64,000 nt of DNA from Pantoea nemavictus (lineage in GTDB: Bacteria; Pseudomonadota; Gammaproteobacteria; Enterobacterales; Enterobacteriaceae), in NCBI RefSeq assembly GCF_037479095.1, contig NZ_JBBGZW010000001.1, positions 1-64,000 of the forward strand, written 5' to 3'. The translations under genes and the position numbers were made by a program. The notes under the pieces were generated by a model, which saw only the letters and a program-made list of their open reading frames with translations, searched no databases and was not told the origin of the DNA. Below are positions 18,277-27,487 of the stretch, in pieces. The stretch's first letter is position 1. Each line of letters opens with the position of its first letter.

Positions 18277-20343
18277 ATGAACAACGTCAAAACCAGATTG
18301 ATCTGGTTAGCGGTGGCGTTAATTGGCGCGGGCGCGTTTGCCATGCTGGCGCTCAGCCGCGGCGAACATGTCAACGCTGTCTGGCTGGTCATTGCCTCCG
18401 TCGCCTGCTACAGCATTGCCTACCGCTTCTACAGCCTGTTTATTTCAAAGCGCATCTTTGAACTGGACGATCGTCGACTTACGCCGGCGGAGCGCCTCAG
18501 TGACGGTCTCGATTACGTTCCCACCAATAAATGGGTGTTGTTCGGCCACCACTTTGCGGCGATTGCCGGTGCGGGGCCGCTGGTTGGGCCGATTCTCGCG
18601 GCACAAATGGGTTTTCTGCCCGGCACCATCTGGATTCTGGTGGGCGTCATGTTTGCCGGCGCGGTGCAGGACTTCCTGATTCTGTTTATCTCTACGCGTC
18701 GTGATGGACGTTCACTGGGTGAGATGGCGCGCCAGGAGCTCGGATCCTTCGCCGGTGTGGTTACCATGCTTGGCGCGTTGGGCGTGATGATCATCATCCT
18801 CTCCGCACTGGCGCTGGTGGTGGTAAAAGCGTTAGCAAACAGTCCGTGGGGCTTGTTCACTATTGCCGCCACCATTCCCATTGCGCTGTTTATGGGCGTG
18901 TATATGCGCTTCCTGCGACCGGGGAAAATTGCGGAAGTGTCGATCATTGGCTTCGTTCTAATGATGGCGGCGATCATTTACGGCGGCAACGTGGCAGCCG
19001 ACCCTTACTGGGGCCCGCTGTTTACCCTGAAAGGCACGGAGTTGACGTGGGTGCTGGTGATCTACGGTTTTATCGCCTCTTCGCTGCCGGTGTGGTTGCT
19101 GCTGGCGCCGCGCGATTATCTCTCTACCTTCCTGAAAATCGGCGTCATCATTGGTCTGGCGATTGGTATTCTGTTTGCCATGCCTGAAATGAAGATGCCC
19201 GCCGTCACCAAATTTATTGATGGCACCGGCCCGGTATTCTCCGGCGCACTGTTCCCGTTCCTGTTTATTACCATTGCCTGTGGCGCGATTTCCGGCTTCC
19301 ACGCGTTGGTCTCGAGCGGAACCACGCCGAAACTGGTGGAGCGCGAAAGTCATATTCGCTTTATCGGCTATGGCGCGATGTTGATGGAGTCGTTCGTGGC
19401 GATCATGGCGCTGATTTGCGCCTCGGTGCTCGATCCGGGCGTCTATTTTGCTATGAACTCCCCTGCCGCGCTGATTGGCACCACGGTGGAAAGCGCCTCG
19501 CAGGCGATTAACGGCTGGGGCTTTGTGGTGACGCCAGAAATGCTAAGCGGCATCGCGCGCGACGTGGGTGAAAGCACCATTCTGTCACGTGCCGGTGGCG
19601 CGCCAACCTTCGCGGTGGGCATGGCGCATATTATTACCGAAGTGTTTAACAGCCGCGCCATGATGGCGTTCTGGTATCACTTCGCCATTCTGTTTGAAGC
19701 GCTGTTTATTCTTACTGCGGTTGATGCCGGTACGCGCGCCTGCCGGTTTATGGTGCAGGATCTGGTGGGCACCGTGGTGCCGTCCATGGCCAATAACCGT
19801 TCATGGCTGGGCAACATGGCTGGCACCACTGTCGCTGTCGCTGGCTGGGGCTTCTTTGTCTATCAAGGCGTGGTCGATCCGCTCGGCGGCATTAATACGC
19901 TGTGGCCGCTGTTTGGCATCGGCAACCAGATGCTGGCGTCAATGGCGTTGATTCTCGGCACCGTGGTGCTGTTCAAGATGAAAAAGCAGCGCTACGCATG
20001 GGTAACAATTTTACCCACCGCCTGGCTGTTTATTACCTCAATGACCGCTGGCTGGCAGAAGATCTTCCATGAGAAGCCTTCGATTGGCTTCCTCGCTCAG
20101 GCCAATAAATTCCGTAAAGGCATTGATGATGGGATTGTCATTGCCCCAGCGAAAACGGTCGCTGATATGCAAACCATCGTGTTTAGCAATCAAATTAACG
20201 CGGCCCTGTGCGCCTTCTTCATGCTGGTGGCGGTCACCATGCTGGTTGCCGCCTTCTTCGTGATTCGTCGGGCACTTAACAGCGCAGTACCGACTACCCA
20301 TGAATCTGAGATCTCTCTGCGTAAAGAGGTGCGAAATGTCTGA
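18277..20343 (+). CDS. cstA: CstA/BtsT-family carbon-starvation transporter
   Basis: The protein has 688 residues with many hydrophobic segments. The CstA core carries FGHHFAAIAGAGPLVGPILAAQMG, GAVQDFLILFISTRRDG, PVWLLLAPRDYLSTFLKIG and ITIACGAISGFHALVSSGTTPK (each split by short variable runs). In E. coli CstA imports peptides or pyruvate and BtsT imports pyruvate. This protein has features of both, so CstA is my choice by family only. It has AAGGAG seven bases before the ATG. It overlaps the downstream YjiX-like gene by eight bases, the usual cstA/ybdD or btsT/yjiX pair. Confidence 0.88.
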   Translation: MNNVKTRLIWLAVALIGAGAFAMLALSRGEHVNAVWLVIASVACYSIAYRFYSLFISKRIFELDDRRLTPAERLSDGLDYVPTNKWVLFGHHFAAIAGAGPLVGPILAAQMGFLPGTIWILVGVMFAGAVQDFLILFISTRRDGRSLGEMARQELGSFAGVVTMLGALGVMIIILSALALVVVKALANSPWGLFTIAATIPIALFMGVYMRFLRPGKIAEVSIIGFVLMMAAIIYGGNVAADPYWGPLFTLKGTELTWVLVIYGFIASSLPVWLLLAPRDYLSTFLKIGVIIGLAIGILFAMPEMKMPAVTKFIDGTGPVFSGALFPFLFITIACGAISGFHALVSSGTTPKLVERESHIRFIGYGAMLMESFVAIMALICASVLDPGVYFAMNSPAALIGTTVESASQAINGWGFVVTPEMLSGIARDVGESTILSRAGGAPTFAVGMAHIITEVFNSRAMMAFWYHFAILFEALFILTAVDAGTRACRFMVQDLVGTVVPSMANNRSWLGNMAGTTVAVAGWGFFVYQGVVDPLGGINTLWPLFGIGNQMLASMALILGTVVLFKMKKQRYAWVTILPTAWLFITSMTAGWQKIFHEKPSIGFLAQANKFRKGIDDGIVIAPAKTVADMQTIVFSNQINAALCAFFMLVAVTMLVAAFFVIRRALNSAVPTTHESEISLRKEVRNV

Positions 20344-20632
20344 GTCCATTTTCCATTGGAGAAAACCGCGCGGCGCGTGGCACATTCAGCAATGCTTACC
20401 GATAGCATGCGCCCCGGCTGGGCAAACTCTTACGCGCTGGCAGCGACTGTGGCAGGGTTTGCAGCAGAGCTTTCGCTTAATGGTCGGCGTTCATGACTAT
20501 CAAACTTATCTGAAGCATATGCGTGAACATCATCCAGACATCGCACCGATGAATGAACGGGCTTTCCACCGACACTGCCTCGATGCGCGTTTTCCCAGCC
20601 AGCCAGGCAAACTCGGCAAGTGTCCTTGCTAA
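20336..20632 (+). CDS. YbdD/YjiX-family small protein
   Basis: The protein has 98 residues. The C-terminal 65 match the YbdD/YjiX family (QSFRLMVGVHDYQTYLKHM, then a C-terminal GKCPC). Family members partner CstA/BtsT transporters and appear needed for their function; the mechanism is unsettled. A good site AAGAGGTG supports the ATG at 20336, eight bases inside cstA. The N-terminal 30 residues exceed the usual 65-67-residue length and contain two cysteines; a later start cannot be excluded. Confidence 0.8.
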   Translation: MSESIFHWRKPRGAWHIQQCLPIACAPAGQTLTRWQRLWQGLQQSFRLMVGVHDYQTYLKHMREHHPDIAPMNERAFHRHCLDARFPSQPGKLGKCPC

Positions 20633-20640
20633 CGCTTTTC

Positions 20641-20664
20641 AGCCCCGTTTATCGGGGCTTTTTC
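20641..20664 (+). terminator. terminator after the cstA pair
   Basis: AGCCCCG and CGGGGCT form a stem with a TTTAT loop, followed by TTTTCG. Confidence 0.75.
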
Positions 20665-20707
20665 GTGCCATTCTTTAATAAAAACAAAAATATATTCAGA
20701 TTGCATC

Positions 20708-20736
20708 TTGTGCTGGCTCAGGAGGTTGAATACTGT
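20708..20736 (+). promoter_or_regulatory. possible promoter of the rpfR/pdeR gene
   Basis: TTGTGC and TACTGT are separated by 17 bp, about 55 bases before the ATG at 20790. The hexamers are imperfect. GGAGGA at 20777-20782 is a strong ribosome site. Confidence 0.3.
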
Positions 20737-20789
20737 AGCTAAAATAATGAGATACCGCCCGCTGAGCATTCCCCCCGGAGGAAGTTTCC

Positions 20790-22775
20790 ATGACCGATGA
20801 ACAAGGGCAAACACTGTTGTACACCTTGTTTGGCACCACCAGCCCTCATTGGCGTTTAACCTCAGATAGTGATGCTTTGCATTTTGCCGAAGATGAGAAC
20901 GCGAATACCAATATGGCGGTTCCACTTACTCCCGCACAAGCCAGTTTGTTGCGTGCGATGACCGTTATAACCTCCAGTATTAACCTCACGCTGTCGCTGC
21001 ATGGCGAGCCGGTACCGATGCATTTTGTTGGCCGTAAAGTTAATCAATCCACCTGGGCTGGCACCTCGTCAGCCTGGGGCGATACCTCTGCTGTCGCGCG
21101 GGATTTGACGCTCGGTTTATCGTTCGCGGAACAGGTGGTTTCGGAAGCCAATTCCGTGATTGTGATACTCGATCAACGCGGCAATATTCAGCGATTCAAT
21201 CGTTTAAGCGAAGAGTACACCGGACTTAAAGAGCAGGAAGTGATTGGCCGTAATGTGTTTCAACTGTTTATGACCAAGCAGGAAGCGCAGGCGTCACGGC
21301 GTAACATCGCCGGTTTCTTCAGTGAAGGCAGTTCTTACGAGGTTGAGCGCTGGATTAAAACCCGTAAAGGCCAGCGACTGTTTCTGTTTCGTAATAAGTT
21401 TGTTCACAGCGGTAGCGGAAAAAATGAAATTTTCCTCATCTGTTCAGGAACGGACATCACCGAAGAGCGCCGGGCGCAGGAACGGCTGCGCGTCTTAGCC
21501 AATACCGATACGGTGACGGGGTTGCCTAACCGCAACGCTATTCATCAGCAGATTAGTCTGGCACTGGAGCTGGCAAATGGCAGTCAAACCGGTGTGGTTT
21601 ACCTCGATTTAGACAATTTTAAGAAGGTCAATGACGCGTACGGCCATATGTTCGGCGATCAGTTGCTGCAAGCAGTGTCTCTGGCGATCCTCAGCTGCCT
21701 GAGCAAAGACCAGACGCTGGCGCGCCTCGGCGGCGATGAATTTGTCGTACTGGCGGAACATACCAGCCAGGCGGCGCTGGAGGCGATGGCGTCGCGTATT
21801 CTTGAACGTCTGCGCCAGCCCTTCCGCATCGGCCTGATTGAGGTGTATAGCGGCTGCTCGATTGGTATCGCTCTGGCTCCGCTGCACGGCGAAGATCGTG
21901 AAAGCTTGATTCGCAACGCGGATACCGCGATGTACCACGCCAAGGAGAACGGTCGCGGCAAGTTCTGCGTATTCGCAAATGAGATGAACCAGCGGGTGTT
22001 TGAGTACCTTTGGCTCGACACCAATCTGCGCAAAGCGCTCGAACTCGACCATCTGGTGGTGCATTATCAGCCGAAACTGAATGCCGATGGCGAGGTGCTA
22101 AGCGCCGAAGCACTGGTGCGCTGGAATTCACCGGAGCGCGGGTTGGTGCCACCGGGCGACTTCATCTCCTATGCTGAAGAGTCTGGTTTGATTGTGCCAT
22201 TGGGTCGCTGGGTGATGCTCAATGTGCTGCAGCAGATTATTAAGTGGCGTAGCGAAGGCATCTATCTGCGTGTCGCGGTAAATGTCTCCGCTAAGCAACT
22301 GATCGACCAGAGTATTTACACTGATTTGAAACATGCGCTGACCGAAGCTGGCCTGACGGATTGCCCGATCGATATCGAATTAACGGAAAGTTGTTTGATT
22401 GAGAATGAAGCTGGCGCGCTGATGCTGATGAAGCAGTTCCAGCAACTGGGTGCGCAAATTCATCTCGATGATTTTGGTACCGGTTACTCCTCGCTTTCCC
22501 AGCTGGCGCGCATCCCTATCGATGCCATAAAACTGGACCAGAGCTTTGTGCGTAATATCAATAAGCAACCTGTCGCGCAGTCGCTGGTCCGTGCGATTGT
22601 CGCGGTTGCCAAAGCCCTTAAGCTGCAGGTGATTGCCGAGGGCATTGAAACGAAAGCCGAAGAGAAGTTTGTGATGGCCAACGGTGTCGATGGGCGTCAA
22701 GGTTATTATTATGCAAAACCAATGCCCGCAGAACAGCTCGGGCATTGGCTGGCTAAGCATCCTGCCCGCGTCTAA
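20790..22775 (+). CDS. pdeR: RpfR/PdeR (Gmr): FI-PAS-GGDEF-EAL cyclic-di-GMP enzyme and likely DSF receptor
   Basis: The protein has 661 residues, the same length as E. coli PdeR (YciR, Gmr). Residues 1-100 match the N-terminal domain that in RpfR proteins contacts RpfF. A PAS domain (about 115-235, GNIQRFNRLSEEYTGLKEQE) is where family members bind the fatty-acid signal. The GGDEF domain has an intact GGDEF at 314, and the EAL domain begins at about residue 440. The EAL side keeps its catalytic motifs ELTESCLIEN, HLDDFGTGYSSL and IAEGIET, so phosphodiesterase activity is expected. It is convergent with rpfF, stops 15 bp apart. E. coli has the regulator but no rpfF. Confidence 0.93.
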   Translation: MTDEQGQTLLYTLFGTTSPHWRLTSDSDALHFAEDENANTNMAVPLTPAQASLLRAMTVITSSINLTLSLHGEPVPMHFVGRKVNQSTWAGTSSAWGDTSAVARDLTLGLSFAEQVVSEANSVIVILDQRGNIQRFNRLSEEYTGLKEQEVIGRNVFQLFMTKQEAQASRRNIAGFFSEGSSYEVERWIKTRKGQRLFLFRNKFVHSGSGKNEIFLICSGTDITEERRAQERLRVLANTDTVTGLPNRNAIHQQISLALELANGSQTGVVYLDLDNFKKVNDAYGHMFGDQLLQAVSLAILSCLSKDQTLARLGGDEFVVLAEHTSQAALEAMASRILERLRQPFRIGLIEVYSGCSIGIALAPLHGEDRESLIRNADTAMYHAKENGRGKFCVFANEMNQRVFEYLWLDTNLRKALELDHLVVHYQPKLNADGEVLSAEALVRWNSPERGLVPPGDFISYAEESGLIVPLGRWVMLNVLQQIIKWRSEGIYLRVAVNVSAKQLIDQSIYTDLKHALTEAGLTDCPIDIELTESCLIENEAGALMLMKQFQQLGAQIHLDDFGTGYSSLSQLARIPIDAIKLDQSFVRNINKQPVAQSLVRAIVAVAKALKLQVIAEGIETKAEEKFVMANGVDGRQGYYYAKPMPAEQLGHWLAKHPARV

Positions 22776-22790
22776 CGCTGGTTTGCGAGA

Positions 22791-23657
22791 TTAGCCGGCT
22801 TTGCGCAAGGATGCGCTATGACGGTTCTGCAGTTGTACCAGACGTTCCATATAAGCAATGTCTTTCGGTTCCAGCGTGAAGGCATAATCAACCCAGTCCT
22901 CCGTGATATCCATTAACTCAGCACGTGATAACTGCAGCACGCGCTGACGCGCCTTCAGCATGGCACGCACGCCGTTGAGCTTTGGACGCAACGTATCGAT
23001 AAAGGTCCGCGTGGTGCGATAGCCATCGCCCGGTTGGAACACTTTATCGACCAGACCACGCGTTTCATACCACTCCGCGCTGTGTGACTCTCCTTCCATA
23101 ATCAGCTCTTCGGCCAGCTTCATGCCAGAGCGACGCGCCACTAATGAGTAGCCGCCCATGCCCGGGAACAGGTTAAACGCGATCTCCGGGAAACCCATGC
23201 GTGCGCTGTTCTGCGCCAGAATGAAGTGATGCGCCAGCGCCGCCTCAAAGCCACCGCCGAGCGCACTGCCCTCAATCATCGCCAGCGTTACCGCACCCGT
23301 ATCAAAACCCCGTGCTGCGGAGTGGATGCAGTCCACACAGGCGCGCGCATAGGCACGCAGCGCTTCACGGCGGTTGTTACGAATGCACTCGACAAAGAAG
23401 CGCAAATCGCCACCGGCGTTAAACATCTGCGGTACCAACGAACCCGTCACCCAGAAGTCAATCGGCAGACCGGAACGCTGGGCTGAATAGCTCAGATTCA
23501 TGATCTCCTCAATTAATTCGTGGTTGAAACTTGGTCGCGGTTGCGCACGCAGCATCATCCACATAGTACGGCGCCCCTCTTCATAGTAGGCGGCGAGCTG
23601 TGTGGTTTGTCCAACTTCGGTGAACAGTCTGCATGTCGGTTGGTTAATTACTGTCAT
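22791..23657 (-). CDS. rpfF: RpfF, DSF-family quorum-signal synthase (crotonase fold)
   Basis: The protein has 288 residues, against 289 for Xanthomonas RpfF as I recall. Crotonase-fold motifs include MFNAGGDLRFFVECIR, ALGGGFEAALAHHF and PEIAFNLFPGMGGYS. Glu138 (in GGGFEAA) and Glu158 (in GFPEIAF) are spaced like the two catalytic glutamates of RpfF (141 and 161). The C-terminal LMDITEDWVDYAF-LEPKDIAYMERLV stretch is also RpfF-like. The enzyme makes cis-2-unsaturated fatty acids (DSF or BDSF) from acyl-ACP by dehydration and thioester cleavage. Enoyl-CoA hydratase is the alternative name, but motifs and its place next to RpfR support RpfF. AGAGGA lies before the ATG. Confidence 0.88.
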   Translation of the reverse strand: MTVINQPTCRLFTEVGQTTQLAAYYEEGRRTMWMMLRAQPRPSFNHELIEEIMNLSYSAQRSGLPIDFWVTGSLVPQMFNAGGDLRFFVECIRNNRREALRAYARACVDCIHSAARGFDTGAVTLAMIEGSALGGGFEAALAHHFILAQNSARMGFPEIAFNLFPGMGGYSLVARRSGMKLAEELIMEGESHSAEWYETRGLVDKVFQPGDGYRTTRTFIDTLRPKLNGVRAMLKARQRVLQLSRAELMDITEDWVDYAFTLEPKDIAYMERLVQLQNRHSASLRKAG

Positions 23658-23769
23658 TGTCTCATCCTCTGTTTATGTTTATGTAGTGCGTTAAACGCCA
23701 CATCAGCGTAATCCAGAGTGAGGCCAGACCAAATGAGAGATTGATTTATAAAGCAAAATCCAGAGATAT

Positions 23770-23798
23770 CCCCGACCATCGGCCGGGGAAGCATTAGC
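23770..23798 (-). terminator. possible terminator after kdgT
   Basis: On the minus strand CCCCGGCC and GGTCGGGG form an 8-bp stem with a GAT loop just beyond the kdgT stop. No clear T run follows. Confidence 0.4.
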
Positions 23799-23802
23799 GG
23801 GC

Positions 23803-24786
23803 TTACTTGATGGCGGCACGCTGCCCTACGGCAACATGAGAACGCTTAACGCGTCGTGAATAAACAGCGGTGATGATTGGCACGATAACAGAAGTGACGA
23901 TCACCGACGTCGCGACTAAAGCCGTGGCGGCGGGTGCGACCGGTTTAAACTGGGGCAGCATCTCGGCGATTAAGACCGGAGTCGCCACAGCAGCACCGGC
24001 GGTGCTTGAGGCTGCAATGCCTGCGGTGCCATCACCGCCACCAATCAGACGGTCGGCAATAATCAGTGGAATGCCGGTGACAATGATAACGGCGACGCCC
24101 AACATGATGCCCAACAAGCCGGTCTGAGCGATGACGGTTAAATCGATGGTGTTTCCCAACGCGAAGGCAAAGAACGGAATTAAGGTGTGTACCGCTTTGC
24201 CGAAGAATTCACGCAGTTCGGGATCGAGATTGCCCAACGCAAATCCTACGATAAACGGCAGTACCGCTCCGACAAATACATGCGGTTCAAACGACGCAAT
24301 ACCCGCGGTTCCAAGAATCACCATCGTCATCAACGGCCCCGACTCCAGTGACATCAGGACAAATGCGCCGGCTTCCTCTTTCGACCCGTATTGCTGCATG
24401 ATTGAGGCGTACAAACCGCCGTTGGTCATGTCCATTGCCGCCACTAATGCCAGCGTCGAGAGCCCGGCAAACATTCCGACCTCCACACCATTCTCTGGCA
24501 TTACGCGTGAAGCGATGGCCGCAACCACCCAGGCTACAGCGATTTTAGTCAGCACCAGCGTGCCCGATTTACGCAGCACCGTGCCCGTTGCGCTGAGTTT
24601 GATGGATGCGCCCATGCAGAAGAACCATACCGCAAGAATTGGTACGGTGCCGGTCATCAAGCCATTAGTAAACGAACCGAAGTATTTGCCCGCACCAGGG
24701 GAAAAGGTATGACAGAGCGCGCCCAGAAACAGCGGGATCAGCATCATACCGCCAGGAATTTTATCGATTGCACGTTTGATATGCAT
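23803..24786 (-). CDS. kdgT: KdgT, 2-keto-3-deoxygluconate permease
   Basis: The protein has 327 residues with about ten membrane segments. It matches E. coli KdgT through most of its length, for example [40 protein letters not shown] and [20 protein letters not shown]. It is a proton symporter that brings ketodeoxygluconate, a pectin-degradation intermediate, into the cell. A near-consensus KdgR operator lies upstream at 24896-24914. It shares its direction with rpfF, but a hairpin separates them, so rpfF probably has its own promoter. Confidence 0.96.
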   Translation of the reverse strand: MHIKRAIDKIPGGMMLIPLFLGALCHTFSPGAGKYFGSFTNGLMTGTVPILAVWFFCMGASIKLSATGTVLRKSGTLVLTKIAVAWVVAAIASRVMPENGVEVGMFAGLSTLALVAAMDMTNGGLYASIMQQYGSKEEAGAFVLMSLESGPLMTMVILGTAGIASFEPHVFVGAVLPFIVGFALGNLDPELREFFGKAVHTLIPFFAFALGNTIDLTVIAQTGLLGIMLGVAVIIVTGIPLIIADRLIGGGDGTAGIAASSTAGAAVATPVLIAEMLPQFKPVAPAATALVATSVIVTSVIVPIITAVYSRRVKRSHVAVGQRAAIK

Positions 24787-24895
24787 AGTTTTGTCACCTT
24801 AACTGAGCCAGAGGGAGGTGTTTTATGATTTGCCGGATGGCATGGCGAGCAAGATAACGGGCTACGGGAAGGAAAAAAGTGATCGCACATCTATT

Positions 24896-24914
24896 TATGA
24901 AACGTTGTTTTAAT
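24896..24914 (-). promoter_or_regulatory. KdgR operator upstream of kdgT
   Basis: The 19 bases here fit the KdgR consensus AATRAAAYRNYRTTTYATT at 17 positions: TATGAAACG, T, then TGTTTTAAT. It is 110 bp upstream of the kdgT start. KdgR represses pectin-catabolism genes and is released by ketodeoxygluconate, which fits the transported substrate. Confidence 0.7.
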
Positions 24915-24981
24915 TTTATTGATTGATCATTTTGCATTTATGATGCGCATCGCCATACCAGATAAAGACAAGCTAAAAGAA

Positions 24982-24999
24982 AGGCGCCCATAGGCGCCT
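24982..24999 (-). terminator. terminator after araD
   Basis: AGGCGCC and GGCGCCT form a stem with a CATA/TATG loop; on the minus strand TTCTTTT follows. Confidence 0.75.
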
Positions 25000-25016
25000 A
25001 AGTCTTTTAAATCCAA

Positions 25017-25715
25017 TCAATTTTGTCCATACCAAGCGTTCTTTCCGTGCTTACGCAGATAATGCAGGTCCAATAAGGTTTGCGAGATGGGCGGCAACTC
25101 AGTACGCAGCTGTTCCGTATGCAGCGCCATATAGGCCACCTCTTCAAGGACTACCGCGCTGTGCACCGCAGCATGTGCATCTTTACCCCAGGCAAAAGGT
25201 CCATGCGAATTCACCAGCGCGGCGGGAATGGCGGATGGCTGAATGCCGCGCTGAGCAAAGGTTTCAATAATCACCTGACCGGTATTCCACTCATACTCCT
25301 GCTCAATCTCTTCACGCTTCATCGGTCGTGTGCAGGGAATCGTGCCGTAAAAGTCGTCGGCGTGCGTGGTGCCCAAGGCGATAATTTCGCGTCCAGCCTG
25401 TGCCCATATGGTGGCATGGCGTGAATGCGTATGTACGATGCCACCAATCTCTGGCCAGGCGAGATAGAGTGCGCGATGCGTCGCGGTGTCTGATGACGGG
25501 CGCATTTTACCCTCAACCACGTTACCGCTGGCTAGTTCAACGACCACCATATCGTCGCGCTGCATCTGTTCATACTTAACACCTGACGGTTTAATTACCA
25601 GCAGGCCTTGTTCGCGATCCACAGCGCTCACATTGCCCCAGGTAAAGGTGACAAGGTTGTAACGCGGTAGATCAAGATTGGCTTCCAGTACTTGCTGCTT
25701 TAACGCTTCCAGCAT
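25017..25715 (-). CDS. araD: L-ribulose-5-phosphate 4-epimerase (AraD/UlaF/SgbE family)
   Basis: The protein has 232 residues and is a class II aldolase/epimerase fold. Zinc-site histidines lie in [18 protein letters not shown] and one near [18 protein letters not shown]; the catalytic region is [13 protein letters not shown]. It interconverts L-ribulose-5-phosphate and D-xylulose-5-phosphate. Identity to E. coli AraD is high, but UlaF and SgbE are paralogs and no araBA or ula genes are near, so the pathway it serves is uncertain. It is a single gene with its own terminator. Confidence 0.88.
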   Translation of the reverse strand: MLEALKQQVLEANLDLPRYNLVTFTWGNVSAVDREQGLLVIKPSGVKYEQMQRDDMVVVELASGNVVEGKMRPSSDTATHRALYLAWPEIGGIVHTHSRHATIWAQAGREIIALGTTHADDFYGTIPCTRPMKREEIEQEYEWNTGQVIIETFAQRGIQPSAIPAALVNSHGPFAWGKDAHAAVHSAVVLEEVAYMALHTEQLRTELPPISQTLLDLHYLRKHGKNAWYGQN

Positions 25716-25915
25716 GTTTATTCTCCTGCAAACTGTGATAACTGAATTGTGCGGAGCTGGCGCTAAAAGCGTTATGGAAGGATTAGCTGTAAAAGCTGCG
25801 GAAAGTGACTGAGGCTGTAAATGTGTGGCGTGGGTTGGTTTTGAGCATTAAATAAAAAGTGGGTTACAAACTCGCAGTTTAGGACCGTTTTACCCTGCCG
25901 AGTGCAATGTAACAT

Positions 25916-25925
25916 CTATACTTAA
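25916..25925 (+). promoter_or_regulatory. RpoS-type -10 of the osmB promoter
   Basis: CTATACTTAA matches the extended sigma-S -10 (CTATACT plus TAA) and lies 37 bases before the osmB start. E. coli osmB has an RpoS-dependent, osmotically induced promoter, so the same control is inferred. Confidence 0.6.
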
Positions 25926-25961
25926 AGAGTTACCTCGGTGTTAACAATCAAGGAGAAGTTA

Positions 25962-26180
25962 ATGACTACAACAATGAAACGTTTTACGGCTGTCGTATTG
26001 GCTACCACTTTAGTTGTCGCGCTGAGCGGCTGTTCAAACTGGTCGAAACGCGACCGCAACACTGCAATTGGTGCGGGTGCGGGTGCCATTGGCGGCTCAG
26101 TATTGACCAATGGTAGCGGGCTGGGCACGGTAGGCGGCGCGGCCGTCGGCGGTATCATCGGCCATCAGATTAGCAAGTAA
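25962..26180 (+). CDS. osmB: OsmB, osmotically inducible lipoprotein
   Basis: The protein has 72 residues, equal to E. coli OsmB. A lipoprotein signal with lipobox LSGC puts the lipid on Cys24. The mature part starts SNWSKRDRNTAIGAGAGAIGG and has the glycine-zipper repeats of the family (GGSVLTNGSGLGTVGGAAVGG, in two runs), ending GHQISK. I chose the ATG at 25962 because AAGGAG lies eight bases upstream; earlier in-frame codons lack such a site. It is probably in the envelope, induced in stationary phase or high osmolarity; the precise function is unknown. Confidence 0.93.
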   Translation: MTTTMKRFTAVVLATTLVVALSGCSNWSKRDRNTAIGAGAGAIGGSVLTNGSGLGTVGGAAVGGIIGHQISK

Positions 26181-26219
26181 ATTATAATAATCAGGCTACG
26201 CAGCGCATCTACTTAACAA

Positions 26220-26248
26220 CGGGCCACTCACAAGGTGGCCCGAACTTT
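26220..26248. terminator. bidirectional hairpin between osmB and yciH
   Basis: CGGGCCAC and GTGGCCCG form an 8-bp stem with a seven-base loop. It lies between convergent osmB and yciH and is followed by AACTTTGTC. The T run is weak in both directions. Confidence 0.5.
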
Positions 26249-26249
26249 G

Positions 26250-26573
26250 TCAACCGCCGGCCAGCTTCACCTTCATACCTTTGGCTTCCAGCAACGTTTT
26301 AATCAGATCGCGCTTGTCACCCTGAATCTCAATCACGCCCTCTTTCACTGCCCCGCCGCAGCCACATTTTTTCTTCAGTTCGGCAGCCAGTTTTTCCAGT
26401 GCAGCATCATCAAGGTCAACGCCGGTTATCAGGCATACGCCCTTTCCTTTGCGTCCGCTGGTCTGACGCTGAATGCGCACAATGCCATCACCTTTAGGAC
26501 GGGCGACTTTTTCTTCTTCTGGCGCGATGCGTCCGGTTTCAGTGGAATAAACCAGTCGATTGTCGTGAGCCAT
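26250..26573 (-). CDS. yciH: YciH, SUI1/eIF1-family translation-initiation-like protein
   Basis: The protein has 107 residues and is a single SUI1 domain (about 30-107) with the family motif RKGKGVCLITGVD and a GCGGAVKEGVIEIQGDKRD stretch. It relates to eukaryotic eIF1 and is thought to check start selection or act in stress translation in bacteria; the role is not settled. I chose the ATG at 26573, whose first base is the last base of the pyrF stop, so it is coupled to pyrF. Confidence 0.93.
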   Translation of the reverse strand: MAHDNRLVYSTETGRIAPEEEKVARPKGDGIVRIQRQTSGRKGKGVCLITGVDLDDAALEKLAAELKKKCGCGGAVKEGVIEIQGDKRDLIKTLLEAKGMKVKLAGG

Positions 26574-27280
26574 TATGCCTCCTGTAAACTTTGCAGGATC
26601 TGCTGCAGCGTAGCGGCAGGATCGGCGGATTGGGTGATCGGACGTCCAATTACCATATAGTCTACGCCGGCGAATTTTGCCTGCTGCGGCGTCATAATAC
26701 GGCGCTGGTCGCCGGCATCGCTGCCTGCCGGCCGAATGCCTGGCGTCACCAGCGCGAAATCCTGGCCGATTACCTGTTTGAAGTGTGCGGCTTCCTGTGC
26801 CGAACAAACAACGCCGTGCAGACCGCAATCACGCGTTAAACGCGCCAGGCGTTCAGCCTGCTGCGCTGGAGACAGCGTAATGCCTAAGCCTTTCAGATCG
26901 TCCTCATCCATGCTGGTCAGTACGGTAACCGCAATCAGCATTGGCGCATCTTTACCAAAAGGCAGCAACGCTTCACGCGCTGCATTCATCATGCGAGCCC
27001 CGCCGCTGGCATGCACATTTACCATCCATACACCGAGATCGGCCGCTGCCGCCACTGCATGCGCAGTGGTGTTCGGGATGTCATGAAACTTGAGGTCAAG
27101 AAACACCTCAAAACCGCGTTGCTGCAATGTTTTCACCAGAGATGGACCAAACAGCGTGAACATCTCTTTACCGACTTTCAGGCGGCACTGGCTCGGATCG
27201 ATGCGGTCAATAAACTGCAGCGCGCTGTTGAGATCGTGATAGTCGAGTGCCACCAGAATTGGTGAAGTGGTTGCAGGCAT
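26573..27280 (-). CDS. pyrF: PyrF, orotidine-5'-phosphate decarboxylase
   Basis: The protein has 235 residues in a TIM-barrel. It makes UMP in the last step of pyrimidine synthesis, in the cytosol. The catalytic Asp-Lys-Asp lies in [11 protein letters not shown] at about 62-70. The phosphate-binding region is [17 protein letters not shown] near the C-terminus. The Asp of VALDYHDLN opens the active site. The TAA stop shares a base with the yciH ATG. Its length is about normal. Confidence 0.96.
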   Translation of the reverse strand: MPATTSPILVALDYHDLNSALQFIDRIDPSQCRLKVGKEMFTLFGPSLVKTLQQRGFEVFLDLKFHDIPNTTAHAVAAAADLGVWMVNVHASGGARMMNAAREALLPFGKDAPMLIAVTVLTSMDEDDLKGLGITLSPAQQAERLARLTRDCGLHGVVCSAQEAAHFKQVIGQDFALVTPGIRPAGSDAGDQRRIMTPQQAKFAGVDYMVIGRPITQSADPAATLQQILQSLQEA

Positions 27281-27487
27281 AACGTTTCCTCAGTGACAGG
27301 CACCCGCAGGCGCGATGGACAAACGGCAAGCATTCTACCTGCCCAGGCCGGATACAACAATCGTGGTTCCGCATCAATCAGTCTGTTGAACGGCTAAATG
27401 CACGACAGTCGAAGGTTGCAATATTACTCACGCCATATGTATGTTGTAACTAATAAGGGCGATAAAATAAAAACAACACGGCCATTG

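Noticed and set aside
22791..23657. Calling the crotonase gene an ordinary enoyl-CoA hydratase of beta-oxidation
   Set aside because: The LFPGMGGYS motif, spacing of both glutamates, length, and placement beside RpfR all fit RpfF better.
25017..25715. An araBAD or ula operon around araD
   Set aside because: Neighbours are kdgT and osmB, and terminators lie on the downstream side; araD stands alone.
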